64,000 nt of DNA, taken from Acidobacteriota bacterium. Its GTDB lineage: Bacteria; Acidobacteriota; Terriglobia; UBA7540. Where the stretch lies: contig JAKCCV010000001.1 in the NCBI GenBank assembly GCA_021838785.1, forward strand, positions 248,001-312,000. The letters are read 5' to 3'. Both the position numbers and the translations under genes were made by a program. The notes beneath the pieces were generated by a model. That model made no database searches. It saw nothing but the letters and a program-made list of their open reading frames with translations, and had not been told where the DNA came from. Positions 1 through 9,621 of the stretch are shown piece by piece. Each line of letters begins with the position of its first letter. Position 1 is the first letter of the stretch.

Positions 1-386
1 GCCTGCCGAATCTCGGCTTCCGCCGTGGCCAGCGTTGATTCGTCTTCGGCCAATTGCTCCTTAAGTTGGCTGGAATCAAACTGCACGATGACCGTTCCCG
101 GACGGACGTTGGTTCCGTCCGGAATGAGGTTAATAACTTGAAGCTGGCCCGCGCCCATCGGCGCCGACAAGATAATGGAACGGTTTGCCTTGAGTTCACC
201 GCGCAGCGGGAGTTGGTCGCGAAAAACGCCTTGCCTCACGACCGCCGTAGGAATCGCGGCGGCAGGGCGCGCCGTGCGAGTTCCGCTCATCAGCGCCACC
301 AGCGCAACGCCGACCGCGCCAGCCGCAGCCCACAATCTCCACGGGCTGTGCCGTTCGCCGCCCCTCATTGAATCGTCCGACTTCAT
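1..386 (-). CDS. HlyD-family membrane fusion protein, partial (3' end beyond window)
   Basis: Reading the minus strand from the ATG at 386 gives 128 codons open to the window edge, so the C-terminal part lies to the left. The product has a short polar N-terminus, a membrane helix (about residues 17-34), then a lipoyl-like barrel half around residues 70-105 (SAPMGAG ... PDGTNVRPGTVIVQFD), and the start of a coiled coil. This order is that of periplasmic adaptor subunits of ABC or RND exporters. The ATG overlaps the stop of the upstream adaptor gene in an ATGA tetranucleotide (383-386), so translation of the two is probably coupled. The family assignment is good; the transporter it serves is not visible. 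Confidence 0.8.
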   Translation of the reverse strand, partial: MKSDDSMRGGERHSPWRLWAAAGAVGVALVALMSGTRTARPAAAIPTAVVRQGVFRDQLPLRGELKANRSIILSAPMGAGQLQVINLIPDGTNVRPGTVIVQFDSSQLKEQLAEDESTLATAEAEIRQ

Positions 387-1681
387 GGCCGAGCCACCAC
401 CTCACCTGCTCGAAGTCCGGATTTCACCACCGCCACCAAGGGATTTTCCGGACCTAGTAGGATTGCGCGTTGCTGAAATCCTACAGCCGAGCGTACCCGG
501 ACATAACTTCGTCCGTCCCGTTCAAACACGCACTCGCGTGGTATCAGAAGAACGTTTTTCTGCCGTTCCAGCCGGACGTCCACGGCAGCCGAGAGATCCG
601 GCATCAGCTTCGAGTTCTGTCCTCGGATGGAAAAAATGGCCCGAAACGTTCGCACCGTGCTCGAAAATTGCCCGCGGGCGCCGACGGGACTCAGTTGGGT
701 GAGCGTTGCCGGAAAAATGAGCTTCGGATAAGCGTCCAATCGCACCCGCGCCGGTTGACCCAAATGCAGGCGCAGAACATCCATTTGATTGACGTTGGCC
801 AGAACCTCCATCGCTGCCGGGTTGACCACTTGCATGAAGCCGGTTCCGGGGTACACCTGGTCGCCCTCTTCCACCTGTGCCAGGCGACCTTGTTTCCAAA
901 TGCTTTGGAGAACCACGACGCCGGATATCGGCGAGGCAATCGCCATCCGCTCCTCGTTGTGTTTGGAGTGGAGCATATTGGCCCGCGCCTGCTGAGCTTG
1001 AATTTCGAGGTCTCGCAGTCCTGCCGCAGCCGCCTGCCGCCTCCAAGCGTAAGTCTGCCGGAGTTCTTTCAACGTCGCCCGCGCCTCCGCCAACTGCTCG
1101 CGCGTGATCTCCTGTTGAATACGCGGCAAAATTTCAAGCCTTTGCATCTCAAGTTGGGCGGTCCGAAGCTGATCCTTGGCCGTCTGGATATTGGTCTCAT
1201 CCTGCGCCAGAGCAGCGGCGGCAGCGGCTTTTTGCTCCGCAATCTGATGTAGGAGGTCCAGGTAGGTGGCTCGATTGGCCAAGTAACTCTTAATTTCATT
1301 CTGCCGATCGAATTCCACCAACAATTCGCCCCGCTTCACGCGCGCCCCATTGGTTTGGAGCCGGACTATCGTCAGAGCCGAACCCGGCTCTCCGGCCAGT
1401 CGCGGCGCGACAATGGGATAAGCTTCTACCGCCTGCGTCGAGCCGCTGAGTCGGAGGACGTCGGTGAAGGTTCCGACCTCTGCCTTGGCCGTTCGCGTGG
1501 GCGCGCCGACTGGGGCCCGAGCCGCCGTGCGCGCCCGCCACAGACCCGCCGCCGCAGCCACACTCAGCGCCGCCGCGCCCGCCCACAAAACACGGCGCCG
1601 CCTTGGGCGTGGAGAAGGGCTCGGCGACGTGGACACGCTGGGCGGAGGTGCCGTCGCTACGCTCTGAGATTCGCTCTCCAT
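383..1681 (-). CDS. HlyD/RND-type periplasmic adaptor subunit
   Basis: This 432-residue protein is a probable membrane fusion protein of a tripartite exporter. A basic, proline-rich N-terminus precedes one membrane helix (about 30-46). A split lipoyl-like domain follows (about 85-130 and 255-290, with SPISGVV), interrupted by an alanine- and glutamine-rich coiled-coil hairpin (about 135-245). A beta-barrel domain with LLIPRECVFERDGRSYV lies near the C-terminus. It starts at the ATG at 1681 and overlaps the next adaptor gene by four bases. Two adaptors in tandem suggest either a heteromeric adaptor or an ABC exporter operon continuing to the left. The substrate cannot be told from the sequence. 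Confidence 0.85.
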   Translation of the reverse strand: MESESQSVATAPPPSVSTSPSPSPRPRRRRVLWAGAAALSVAAAAGLWRARTAARAPVGAPTRTAKAEVGTFTDVLRLSGSTQAVEAYPIVAPRLAGEPGSALTIVRLQTNGARVKRGELLVEFDRQNEIKSYLANRATYLDLLHQIAEQKAAAAAALAQDETNIQTAKDQLRTAQLEMQRLEILPRIQQEITREQLAEARATLKELRQTYAWRRQAAAAGLRDLEIQAQQARANMLHSKHNEERMAIASPISGVVVLQSIWKQGRLAQVEEGDQVYPGTGFMQVVNPAAMEVLANVNQMDVLRLHLGQPARVRLDAYPKLIFPATLTQLSPVGARGQFSSTVRTFRAIFSIRGQNSKLMPDLSAAVDVRLERQKNVLLIPRECVFERDGRSYVRVRSAVGFQQRAILLGPENPLVAVVKSGLRAGEVVARP

Positions 1682-2044
1682 CGCATTATCGGCTCGTTAG
1701 CTTAAGCCGGGCAGGGTCTTCAAGTTTCTCTTCTAGGGTTGGCAGCAGCGGGATTTGCGAGCCGTCGCCGCAACGCCGTCGAGTGAGGTCTCGGGGCCAT
1801 CAAGAGGCCATAAGGGCTAGGTCGTTTCGTCCGGACTACGGAAAACCTCGGGTGCTCCGCTCGGACCCCAACCTGAAAGCGTGCCTTTTCATTGGAGCGC
1901 CGATGATTCCGCTCTCCATCTTACAAGGTTGCCACATTGCGCCCAGCGAGACAAGGGGGGCACATCGAGACTTGGTCGGCGCCGCTCCGCTCGGTCAAGA
2001 TCTCGTCGCTTCCCTGAGCGACCCTGGAGGAACACAGAAACGGT

Positions 2045-2074
2045 TTGACAAAGTTGATATGCGCTTCCGATAAT
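2045..2074 (+). promoter_or_regulatory. Sigma-70 type promoter upstream of the lipoprotein cyclophilin gene
   Basis: TTGACA at 2045-2050 and GATAAT at 2069-2074 are separated by 18 bp. The -35 box is a perfect consensus and the -10 box matches five of six. The gene starts about 65 bp downstream. The rest of the 457-bp divergent gap (1682-2138) shows nothing else I can identify. Confidence 0.6.
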
Positions 2075-2138
2075 CAATGACTGTGCCCATATGCGCAGAG
2101 TGAGTGCACTTCCTGTCAGCGAGGGAAGCAACGAGTTC

Positions 2139-2921
2139 ATGATGCGACAGCAAGCACCCAGAAAACACGGCACGCGGGCGGCACTGCTGGCCGTGGGGAC
2201 GCTCACGCTCGTCTTCGGAGGCTGCCGGAAAGCGGCCGTCAAGCGCCCCGGAGAGAGTGCGAGCCAGAGTGCGGGCCCACCCTCGCTCTATCGTCCAGCC
2301 TCGCTCCAGCTTACGGCACCGCCAACCTATCAAGTTAAATTCAACACCACCAAGGGCAGCTTCGTCGTTGCTGTTCACCGCGATTGGGCGCCTCTCGGCG
2401 CGGACCGCTTCTATAACCTGGTCAAGTTTGGCTACTACAACGACGCGAGTTTTTTCCGCGTGGTGCCCGGCTTTGTCATCCAATTCGGTTTGAGTCCCAA
2501 TCCGAGGCTTTCTCAAATTTGGAGTCAGGCCATGATTCAGGATGACCCGGTACGCCACAGCAATTTGGCGGGCACGTTGGCCTTCGCAGCAGCCGGACCG
2601 AACACTCGTACAACCCAGGTCTTCATCAACCTGGCCAACAATTCAAATTTGGACGCTATGGGCTTCGCCCCCTTTGGCCAAGTCGTGCAAGGAATGAACG
2701 TGGTGGAGAAAATCTATAGCGGCTATGGCGACGCACCACCGTCGGGTCACGGCCCCGACCAGAATCGAATCATGATGCAGGGGGCCGCGTATCTAAAAAA
2801 GGACTTTCCTAAGCTGGATAGCATCGAGACAGCTTCCATCTTTACCCCCTCCGAACGTTCAACCGACGAGGGCGCCACTTCCCGGCGACGGACAGGCCGA
2901 GCGGTGCAGGGGAACCATTGA
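2139..2921 (+). CDS. Cyclophilin-type peptidyl-prolyl isomerase, predicted lipoprotein
   Basis: I place the start at the ATG at 2139 (260 residues). It has GAGGGA upstream and puts a lipoprotein signal at the N-terminus: basic residues, a hydrophobic stretch and the lipobox VFGGC. An upstream start at 2091 is possible in frame. The cyclophilin domain spans about residues 60-225 and keeps the catalytic Arg and the Phe/Gln of FFRVVPGFVIQ, and the GPNTRTTQVFIN loop. The tryptophan that many cyclophilins carry after this loop is absent. It probably isomerises X-Pro bonds in envelope proteins, tethered to a membrane. A second, cytoplasmic cyclophilin lies 49 bp downstream on the same strand, so the two are likely co-transcribed. 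Confidence 0.87.
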   Translation: MMRQQAPRKHGTRAALLAVGTLTLVFGGCRKAAVKRPGESASQSAGPPSLYRPASLQLTAPPTYQVKFNTTKGSFVVAVHRDWAPLGADRFYNLVKFGYYNDASFFRVVPGFVIQFGLSPNPRLSQIWSQAMIQDDPVRHSNLAGTLAFAAAGPNTRTTQVFINLANNSNLDAMGFAPFGQVVQGMNVVEKIYSGYGDAPPSGHGPDQNRIMMQGAAYLKKDFPKLDSIETASIFTPSERSTDEGATSRRRTGRAVQGNH

Positions 2922-2970
2922 GGCGCCTCAAGTCCACGCAAAAAGAGACTTAGCGTCAACAGGAGTCAAC

Positions 2971-3498
2971 ATGAGCGAGCGACCACCCGGACTTTATGCG
3001 CGATTTGAAACCTCCGAGGGAACCTTCGTCTGCCGGCTTTTTCACGACCAGGCTCCAAAAACCGTCGAAAACTTCGTCGGTCTCGCTACAGGCACGAAGG
3101 AATTTACCGATCCCTCAAGCCGGCAAACTGTCGCTCAGCCGTTTTACGACGGCCTAACCTTCCACCGTGTCATCCCGAACTTTATGATTCAAGGCGGCTG
3201 CCCGCTAGGTAACGGGCGGGGAGGGCCGGGCTATCAGTTCGAAGACGAATTCGCGTCGGAGGTTCGTTTCGACCGCGCGGGTCGGTTGGCTATGGCCAAC
3301 GCAGGTCCGAACACCAACGGCAGCCAGTTTTTCATTACCGTCGCGCCAACGCCTTGGCTCAATGACCACCACACCATCTTTGGCCAGGTCGTCGAGGGTG
3401 AGCACGTGGTCAACCAAATTGCCCTCGTCCCCCGGGACCGCCAAGACCGGCCCAGAACCCCGGTCGTCATTCACCGTGTCCGCATTGAGCGTCTCTGA
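2971..3498 (+). CDS. ppiB: Cyclophilin-type peptidyl-prolyl cis-trans isomerase, cytoplasmic
   Basis: This compact 175-residue cyclophilin has no signal peptide, so it should act in the cytoplasm on X-Pro bonds. The active-site motifs are intact: FHRVIPNFMIQGG, with Arg and Phe/Gln, then GPNTNGSQFFIT, and a downstream Trp in PWLNDHHTIFGQV. The start ATG at 2971 is preceded by AGGAG at 2961-2965. It follows the lipoprotein cyclophilin and converges on mdh, with 80 bp between the two stop codons and no clear terminator hairpin there. The gene symbol is by family resemblance; ppiA and ppiB cannot be separated confidently from sequence alone. Confidence 0.9.
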   Translation: MSERPPGLYARFETSEGTFVCRLFHDQAPKTVENFVGLATGTKEFTDPSSRQTVAQPFYDGLTFHRVIPNFMIQGGCPLGNGRGGPGYQFEDEFASEVRFDRAGRLAMANAGPNTNGSQFFITVAPTPWLNDHHTIFGQVVEGEHVVNQIALVPRDRQDRPRTPVVIHRVRIERL

Positions 3499-3578
3499 TT
3501 CCGCGGAGAAGCATGGTGCGCGGTGCGCTCATAGGAATCTGTGGCCCGATGGCGGCGGGGTTGTCCCGGCTGACCGGA

Positions 3579-4505
3579 TTACACGCCAATTACTTGCACC
3601 AATTCCTTGACAGCAGCGGCGGATTTCTGCAACGCGGCATTCTCTTCGGGCGTGAGCTTGATCTCGAGGACCTGCTCCATGCCGCGCGCGCCGAGCTTCA
3701 CCAAAACGCCGACGAAAAGCCCGCGAATCCCGTACTCGCCCTCGAGATAGACCGTGCAGGGTAGGATTTTCTTGCGGTCGTTGAAGATCGCGTCCACCAT
3801 CTCCACCACGGCGGCGGAGGGCGCGTAATAGGCGCTTCCGCTCTTCAAATAATTGACGATTTCCGCTCCGCCGTTGCGCGTGCGCTGGATGATGGCATCC
3901 AGCTTCTCTTGCGGTAGCAACTCGGTCACCGGAATACCGGCGACACAGGTGTACCGGGGCACGGGGACCATCGTATCGCCATGGCCGCCGAGGACAAATC
4001 CTTGAACGTTCTGTACCGAGACGTTGAGCGCCTCGGCAATGAAGGTGCGATAGCGGGCGCTATCGAGCACGCCGGCCATGCCAATCACCCGGTTGCGGGA
4101 AAAGCCACTCACGCGAAACGCCGTCTGCGCCATCGCGTCCAGCGGGTTGGTGACCACAATCAGAATACAGTCGGGAGAATACTGAACGATTTTTTTAATC
4201 GTCCCCTTGACCACGTCATAGTTGGCCTTCAGGAGATCATCTCGGCTCATGCCGGGTTTGCGCGGGAAGCCTGCGGTCATGACGACCAGATGGGAGTTGG
4301 CGGTCTCGGCATAATCGTTGGTGCCTCGGATGCGCGCGTCGTAGCCTTCAATGGGTCCCGCTTCCAATAAATCGAGCCCTTTGCCTTGCGGCACACCTTC
4401 TAGAATATCAATCAGCACCACGTCGCCCAGTTGCTTGTCGGCGAGACGATGAGCCACCGTCGCGCCCACGTTGCCCGCACCCACCACGGTAATTTTCTTT
4501 CTCAT
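3579..4505 (-). CDS. mdh: Malate dehydrogenase (NAD-dependent)
   Basis: This 308-residue protein belongs to the LDH-like malate dehydrogenases and oxidises malate to oxaloacetate in the TCA cycle. The Rossmann motif VGAGNVG (residues 8-14) ends with Asp33, which favours [15 protein letters not shown] (79-90) carries the arginine that distinguishes malate from lactate dehydrogenases. VTNPLDAM follows at about 118-125, and the catalytic His is in GGHGD (H175). The start at 4505 has a strong GGGAGGTGAC ribosome binding site. It lies 154 bp downstream of icd on the same strand, so the two TCA-cycle genes are probably co-expressed. Confidence 0.95.
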   Translation of the reverse strand: MRKKITVVGAGNVGATVAHRLADKQLGDVVLIDILEGVPQGKGLDLLEAGPIEGYDARIRGTNDYAETANSHLVVMTAGFPRKPGMSRDDLLKANYDVVKGTIKKIVQYSPDCILIVVTNPLDAMAQTAFRVSGFSRNRVIGMAGVLDSARYRTFIAEALNVSVQNVQGFVLGGHGDTMVPVPRYTCVAGIPVTELLPQEKLDAIIQRTRNGGAEIVNYLKSGSAYYAPSAAVVEMVDAIFNDRKKILPCTVYLEGEYGIRGLFVGVLVKLGARGMEQVLEIKLTPEENAALQKSAAAVKELVQVIGV

Positions 4506-4659
4506 GTCACCTCCCTCGAGTTTCGTTGCCCGACCCGTTGCCAGCGAGTATTGACCTGCCTAAAAAACCCTCTTCGGAGGCCGTCCTGCGCCCCGGTACG
4601 GCAGCGGCTTGCCCTCCTTCTCATTTAACTCGGTTCCTCCTCGGCCTCCGTGACGCGGG

Positions 4660-6099
4660 TCACGCAGATTGAGTTTTAACCGCACCCATGTTTTCAATGA
4701 GCGCGCTCGCAAACGCGCTCGTGCCGAGCTTTTCGACGTTTTCTACGCCTTCCCTCTTCAGCAGCCGCTCCAGGTCATAGGTGACGCGGCGTTGCGCAAT
4801 CGTCGCAGCCAGAGCGCGCTCAATCAGTTCGCCGACTTCAGCCCATCCGATGAACTCAAACATCAGCGCCCCGGAGCGGATGAGAGCCGAGGGATTGATG
4901 ACGTCTTTATCGGCGTATTTAGGCGCGGTTCCGTGCGTCGCCTCAAACACACCGTAACCATCGCCAATGTTGGCTCCCGGAGCCAAGCCCAGCCCGCCAA
5001 TCTGCGCCGCGCAAGCATCGGAAAGATAATCGCCGTTGAGATTGGGCGTGCAGACCACTTGGTATTCGTCGGCCCGTGTCAGAATTTGTTGCAGCATCGA
5101 GTCGGCAATTCGATCGTTCACCAATATTTTCTTCTTCCATTCACCCCGACCGTGCGTCGCATAGATGGAATCGAGGCATGTCTTTACCTCCTCGGCCACT
5201 TGCTTCTGAAACGCCGGGGGGGCCATGGCAAGACCAGGCTCAATTTGGGCGGCAATCGCTTCGATGGATAGGCCGGGGTCTTGGTCGCGGGAAGCGAGAA
5301 TCCAGCTCTCGCGTTCCGTCACGATTTGCTGACGAAATTCATCCCGCGCCAACTGATACCCCCAATCGCGAAACGCGCCTTCGGTAAACTTCATAATGTT
5401 GCCCTTGTGAACCAGGGTCACGCGCTGCAGGCCCCGGTCCAGCGCATATTGCAGCCCGCGTCGGACCAGTTGGCGAGTTCCGGTGATGGAAATCGGCTTC
5501 AGTCCCACCCCGGAGTCCGCGCGCATTTGCTTTTTAACACCATCCTCGCGCAACAAATGGTTGACGAATTCAATCAGACGCTTCGCCTGCGGTGTCCCCT
5601 CGCGCCATTCGATGCCCGCGTAAACATCTTCGGTATTTTCACGGAAAATAACGATGTTCATCCGCGAAGGCTCGCGGACGGGCGACGGAACGCCCGGAAT
5701 GTACTTTACGGGCCGCCAACAGGCATAAAGATTCAGCAATTGCCGCAGAGCCACGTTGAGGCTGCGAATGCCGCCGCCCACCGGCGTGGTCAGCGGGCCT
5801 TTGATGGCGATGCGAAACTGTGTAATGGCCTCCAGAGTGTCCTGGGGAAGCCATTCGTCGAATCTCTGAAAAGCTTTTTCTCCTGCGAAGACCTCATACC
5901 ACTCAATACGCCGCCGGCCAGCGAAGGTTTTCTCGACCGCGGCGTCAAAGACGCGCCGCGCCGCTTTCCAGATATCGCGGCCGGTGCCGTCACCCTCGAT
6001 ATAGGGAATCACCGGCCGATCAGGAACGATGAATCGGCCGCCTTCATAGGCGATAGTTCCCCCGTCGGACGGAACGGGAACACCGTTATACGCAGCCAT
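4660..6099 (-). CDS. icd: Isocitrate dehydrogenase, NADP-dependent, long form
   Basis: This enzyme decarboxylates isocitrate to 2-oxoglutarate with NADP reduction. IRSLN (111-115) contains the substrate-binding Ser equivalent to the regulatory phospho-serine of E. coli Icd. [13 protein letters not shown] follows at 153-165, and [11 protein letters not shown] (386-396) carries the Lys-Tyr pair that marks NADP use. At 479 residues it is about 60 longer than the E. coli enzyme, with extra sequence around residues 262-325. Cyanobacterial Icd is similarly long. It starts at the ATG at 6099, with AAGGAGG about 12 bp upstream. No aceK-like kinase is in the window, so phosphorylation control is not supported here. 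Confidence 0.94.
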   Translation of the reverse strand: MAAYNGVPVPSDGGTIAYEGGRFIVPDRPVIPYIEGDGTGRDIWKAARRVFDAAVEKTFAGRRRIEWYEVFAGEKAFQRFDEWLPQDTLEAITQFRIAIKGPLTTPVGGGIRSLNVALRQLLNLYACWRPVKYIPGVPSPVREPSRMNIVIFRENTEDVYAGIEWREGTPQAKRLIEFVNHLLREDGVKKQMRADSGVGLKPISITGTRQLVRRGLQYALDRGLQRVTLVHKGNIMKFTEGAFRDWGYQLARDEFRQQIVTERESWILASRDQDPGLSIEAIAAQIEPGLAMAPPAFQKQVAEEVKTCLDSIYATHGRGEWKKKILVNDRIADSMLQQILTRADEYQVVCTPNLNGDYLSDACAAQIGGLGLAPGANIGDGYGVFEATHGTAPKYADKDVINPSALIRSGALMFEFIGWAEVGELIERALAATIAQRRVTYDLERLLKREGVENVEKLGTSAFASALIENMGAVKTQSA

Positions 6100-6584
6100 C
6101 GAAAAGTTCCGCCTCCTTCACAAACTGCTGGTCGGGTCGAATGACCCTCAAAAGGCCCAGCCCTCAACGACAGCATCAGCCCTCGCCCTTCCGCTGACCT
6201 AGGCTATGCCTCCGCCTCTCGTCGAGCGTGGTTGGGTAAGGGCGAATCTTCAACCATATCACTCGCCATCGTTGTGTTCAAGGGCCGGGCACCGGCGCAA
6301 GCATCTCGATCAAAGAGAGACCAAGGCTAACAAGATCAGGGTTGCCCTTGGGGGATGTGTGTCACAGAGACTTTGGGAAAGAGCCTTAACGCGCGCCCCT
6401 GGCTGAACGATTCACGCCAGCTCACCGCCCATCGAGCTCCCAGCGCTTCACCAGAGCCACCATGCCGGGTAAACTCGGTGGGTGAGGTGTGCGCTGGAGC
6501 TTGAATAGCCGAACCGGTTCCTCTAGGATAAGAGAGATCTAAGCTTCGGGGCTTTTTCAGGATGAGGCTCCGCTCGGTGAACGC
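6100..6584. other. Divergent intergenic region between icd and an unknown gene
   Basis: These 485 bp separate icd (minus) from the gene at 6585 (plus). I find no convincing gene, RNA or terminator. It presumably holds the icd promoter, but no box pair stands out. Confidence 0.4.
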
Positions 6585-7316
6585 ATGAGTTGGTTTTTGG
6601 CGATACCCGTTCTTATATTGGTCTCGGTGGTTGCGCGGCGTCTGCTGCACCTGGGGACGGAGAAAGAGCCCGTCCGATCGCCTTCCCATGTTTTGGGACC
6701 GCAACGTGAGGCTTTGTATAGCATGGCGGGAGAGGAGATTGAAACTTACATCACCATGGTGGCGGTCTCGTTGAACGACGCCCTGGAGGAGCAGCAGGCG
6801 GGGCACGCAGAACTCGCCCTCCAGTTGCACTCGCTCGCGCTCGGCGAATGGGGCCGACTGGCGAAGGTCGTTCAGAGCCTGCAAGCGCTTACCGTTCGCT
6901 ATCTGGTCCTCACGGAGTACACGGTGCCGCTGCGACCGCTCACCTCCCATCACTTTCGCTCCCAGATCATGGCCGACCACGTGCGATTCCATTCCTTCCT
7001 TGATCAGTTTGTTTTCCGGCCGCGCCTCCGCTTCAAACTCCATCTCGGGATCCTTCGCCATGCGACGCAAATTCTTACAGAAGAGTTCTGCCGCGCCACC
7101 CTGCCAAGAGAGGATTTTACCGGGCGTGGGAGCAAACTTGATTACTGTTTCCACGACTTTGACTTGGTGGCCAAGGAATCATTGGTCGTATTTCGGGCGC
7201 TGCTAGCTTGTCTGCCGGATTCCGCTTTGCCATCGCTTGGCGAGGAGGTTGCCTCGCTTTTTGGCAAGAGAGTCATTCCTGTCCCGTTGCCGACGGATGG
7301 TACCCTTTCCAGCTAG
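6585..7316 (+). CDS. Hypothetical membrane-anchored protein
   Basis: I do not recognise this 243-residue protein. It opens with one hydrophobic helix (about residues 2-18), then a basic linker. The rest is mostly helical and leucine-rich (about 40-230), with a conserved-looking stretch YSMAGEEIETYITMVAVSLN. It therefore looks like a single-pass protein with a cytoplasmic helical domain. The start at 6585 has only a weak ribosome binding site. A 272-codon open frame on the other strand (6336-7154) overlaps it. I prefer the plus frame because it has an N-terminal membrane helix and a more natural residue composition, but that is a judgement. Confidence 0.5.
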   Translation: MSWFLAIPVLILVSVVARRLLHLGTEKEPVRSPSHVLGPQREALYSMAGEEIETYITMVAVSLNDALEEQQAGHAELALQLHSLALGEWGRLAKVVQSLQALTVRYLVLTEYTVPLRPLTSHHFRSQIMADHVRFHSFLDQFVFRPRLRFKLHLGILRHATQILTEEFCRATLPREDFTGRGSKLDYCFHDFDLVAKESLVVFRALLACLPDSALPSLGEEVASLFGKRVIPVPLPTDGTLSS

Positions 7317-7602
7317 TCGGGCGCGCGAGGGGTCTAGGGTGAATCGCTTGTTTGTCGCAGCCCCTCCAACGTGGGGATGGGAACCTTAGAGCGCAAGCGA
7401 ATTTTCAGACGGATTCAAGGCGCCAAGGTCCTATTTCCTAGCGTCCGATTTCTCGACTGGGATTCGATATTTGGGAACAACCTCGCCTGCTGCGGTAGTG
7501 CATTTTATTGCCTTCCTCCAGGGTGAGGATAATGTCGAGCGCCGCAGGAAAGGCTGGGGTGGTATGTTGTAATTCAAAATAGGCCCGTAGATGGAAGCCA
7601 AT

Positions 7603-8361
7603 ATGGAGCGTCTGCAGAAAATCATTGCCGAGGCCGGCATCACCTCGCGGCGGAAAGCTGAGAAGCTGATCGTCGAGGGCCGCGTTGCAGTCAACGGCCG
7701 GACCGTCACGGCTGTCGGCTCCAAAGCCGACCCGGCGCGCGATAAAATCTGTGTGGACGGCCGGCCGCTCACGCGCAACCCTCGCCGCGTGACGGTTCTG
7801 CTGAACAAACCTGACGGTTATATTTCAACCGTAAGCGATCCCCAGCATCGCCCGACGGTGCTTTCATTGCTGCGTGGCGTGAAGGAACGGCTGTACCCCG
7901 TGGGACGCCTGGATTACCATTCAACAGGATTGCTCTTGCTGACCAATGATGGCGAGCTTGCGCATTTCCTCATGTCGCCTTCTTCCGGTATTCCTCGCAC
8001 CTATCATGTCAAGCTTCCAGGCAATCCGAAGCCTGAGGATCTCCGCAAGCTCGAAAACGGCATTGTTTTGGATGGCCGCCCAACAGCACCGTGCAGCATT
8101 CGCCCTCTTACCGGTCGAGGCAAGCCTTGGTATGAAATCACCTTGGTGGAAGGCCGATACCATCAAGTTCGTCGGATGTTTGAACGTATCGGACAGCCAG
8201 TGCTCAAGTTGAAGCGAGTTCGAATCGCATTCTTGACGGAGAGAGGGCTACCGCCGGGCGGGTTTCGACTTCTCCCGCTGAAGGAAGTCGAGCGGCTGAA
8301 GCGATGGAACCCGGCAATCGAACGGTCTTCGGATGAGAACAGAAACGCAAAAATCGCCTGA
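7603..8361 (+). CDS. rluB: Ribosomal large-subunit pseudouridine synthase, RluB/RsuA family
   Basis: This enzyme isomerises a uridine in rRNA to pseudouridine. With the ATG at 7603 the protein has 252 residues. It begins with an S4 RNA-binding domain (about 1-60, ERLQKIIAEAGITSRRKAE). The catalytic domain follows, with the active Asp in VGRLDYHSTGLLLLTNDG (D104) and a C-terminal EGRYHQVRRMFE motif. An in-frame ATG at 7591 would add four residues; I chose 7603 because homologues begin at this point. hisC follows 79 bp downstream. RluB, RluE, RluF and RsuA share this architecture, so the exact target base is uncertain, though the general role is clear. Confidence 0.88.
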   Translation: MERLQKIIAEAGITSRRKAEKLIVEGRVAVNGRTVTAVGSKADPARDKICVDGRPLTRNPRRVTVLLNKPDGYISTVSDPQHRPTVLSLLRGVKERLYPVGRLDYHSTGLLLLTNDGELAHFLMSPSSGIPRTYHVKLPGNPKPEDLRKLENGIVLDGRPTAPCSIRPLTGRGKPWYEITLVEGRYHQVRRMFERIGQPVLKLKRVRIAFLTERGLPPGGFRLLPLKEVERLKRWNPAIERSSDENRNAKIA

Positions 8362-8440
8362 TGGTCGGAAGGCGCTCGGAGCGACCTGGCCGGAACCGGA
8401 GCGGCGAGGGTGTTGCCGAGCACCTCGGATGGGATAAACC

Positions 8441-9565
8441 ATGCCAAGAAGTTCTCCTCTCAACGAGTTGCTACTACCGTGGGTAGGGCGGATTCGACCT
8501 TACCCTCCTGGCAAACCCATTGAGGAAGTCGAGCGTGAGCTGGGTCACACCGCCATCAAGCTCGCCTCGAATGAGAATCCCCTCGGCCCGTCACCCAAAG
8601 CGATTGAGGCCATCCGCGGCCGGGTGGATCGGATTCATCTCTATCCGGACGGAAACGGCTACTACCTCCGAAAACGATTGGCAGAAATTCATGAGCTCGA
8701 CATGGGGCAGGTAATTCTTGGAGCCGGCTCGACCGACCTCATAGAACTGGTTGCCCGGACGTTTTTAACGGCCGGCGACGAGGCCATCACGTCGGAATCT
8801 TCTTTCTACATCTATCGGCTGGCGATGGATGAGGTGGGCGCCCAGCGCGTCGAAACTCCTCTTGCCGACGAAGGTATCAACCTGACCGCCATGGCCCGCG
8901 CAGTCACGCACCGCACGAAAGTGATCTATATCGGCAATCCCAACAACCCCACAGGCACTTTGGTAACGGCTGAGGACATAGACCGTTTTTTGAGCGCGAT
9001 ACCACCGAGCGTGCTGGTAGTGCTCGACGAAGCCTATTATGAGTATGCCCAGAGGCCTGGTTATTCGCACTCTCTTGATTACGTGCGTGAAGGCCGAAAT
9101 GTGCTGGTGCTGCGAACCTTTTCAAAGGTCCACGGTCTGGCGGGATTGCGTATCGGTTACGGCCTAGGCCATGCCGAGCTGATTGAGGTGCTCAACCGGG
9201 TTCGCTCGCCCTTTAACGCCAGCAGTTTGGCTCAGGCGGCGGCGCTGGCAGCCCTCGATGACCGGGAACACATCGCTCGCTCGGTCGAATCGAATCGCCG
9301 GGAAATGAAGTTTGTCTCCCAGGAATTGGCGTTGCTCGGCGTGCGGTACACACCCTCGGCCGCGAATTTCATTTTGATGGACACGGGGCACGACTGCGAG
9401 GAGGATTTCATGCGCCTTCTGCACCAGGGCGTTATCGTCCGTCCCATGAAACTCTATGGCTTTCCGACCCGGCTTCGGGTTACTATTGGCGCACGGCCGG
9501 ATAATGAACGATTTCTCGAAGCACTGACCAAGGTGATGGCATTGCCGGCCGGCAACCGCCGCTGA
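8441..9565 (+). CDS. hisC: Histidinol-phosphate aminotransferase
   Basis: This 374-residue class II (fold type I) PLP aminotransferase interconverts histidinol phosphate and imidazole-acetol phosphate in histidine synthesis. The N-terminal LASNENPLGPSP (41-52) is a typical HisC substrate loop. NPNNPTG (166-172), DEAYYEY (196-202) and the PLP lysine in TFSKVHGLAGLRIGYG (K229) are all present. The start at 8441 has GGATGGGA upstream. The other his genes are not nearby. HisC-like enzymes can also act on aromatic substrates, so a broader aminotransferase role cannot be excluded. The next gene, a CoA-binding protein, begins 56 bp downstream. Confidence 0.9.
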   Translation: MPRSSPLNELLLPWVGRIRPYPPGKPIEEVERELGHTAIKLASNENPLGPSPKAIEAIRGRVDRIHLYPDGNGYYLRKRLAEIHELDMGQVILGAGSTDLIELVARTFLTAGDEAITSESSFYIYRLAMDEVGAQRVETPLADEGINLTAMARAVTHRTKVIYIGNPNNPTGTLVTAEDIDRFLSAIPPSVLVVLDEAYYEYAQRPGYSHSLDYVREGRNVLVLRTFSKVHGLAGLRIGYGLGHAELIEVLNRVRSPFNASSLAQAAALAALDDREHIARSVESNRREMKFVSQELALLGVRYTPSAANFILMDTGHDCEEDFMRLLHQGVIVRPMKLYGFPTRLRVTIGARPDNERFLEALTKVMALPAGNRR

Positions 9566-9621
9566 GAGGCAACAGGAATCATCCTTCACGGAGGCGAAGG
9601 GGCGGGTTGGGAGGAGAAAAG

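Noticed and set aside
1682-2138. Minus-strand frames around 1889-2558
   Set aside because: They are antisense to the lipoprotein cyclophilin or run through the divergent promoter gap with no recognisable product.
6336-7154. 272-codon frame on the minus strand
   Set aside because: It lies opposite the plus-strand gene at 6585-7316, is charged without structure-like pattern and lacks a good start; I judged the plus frame more likely.
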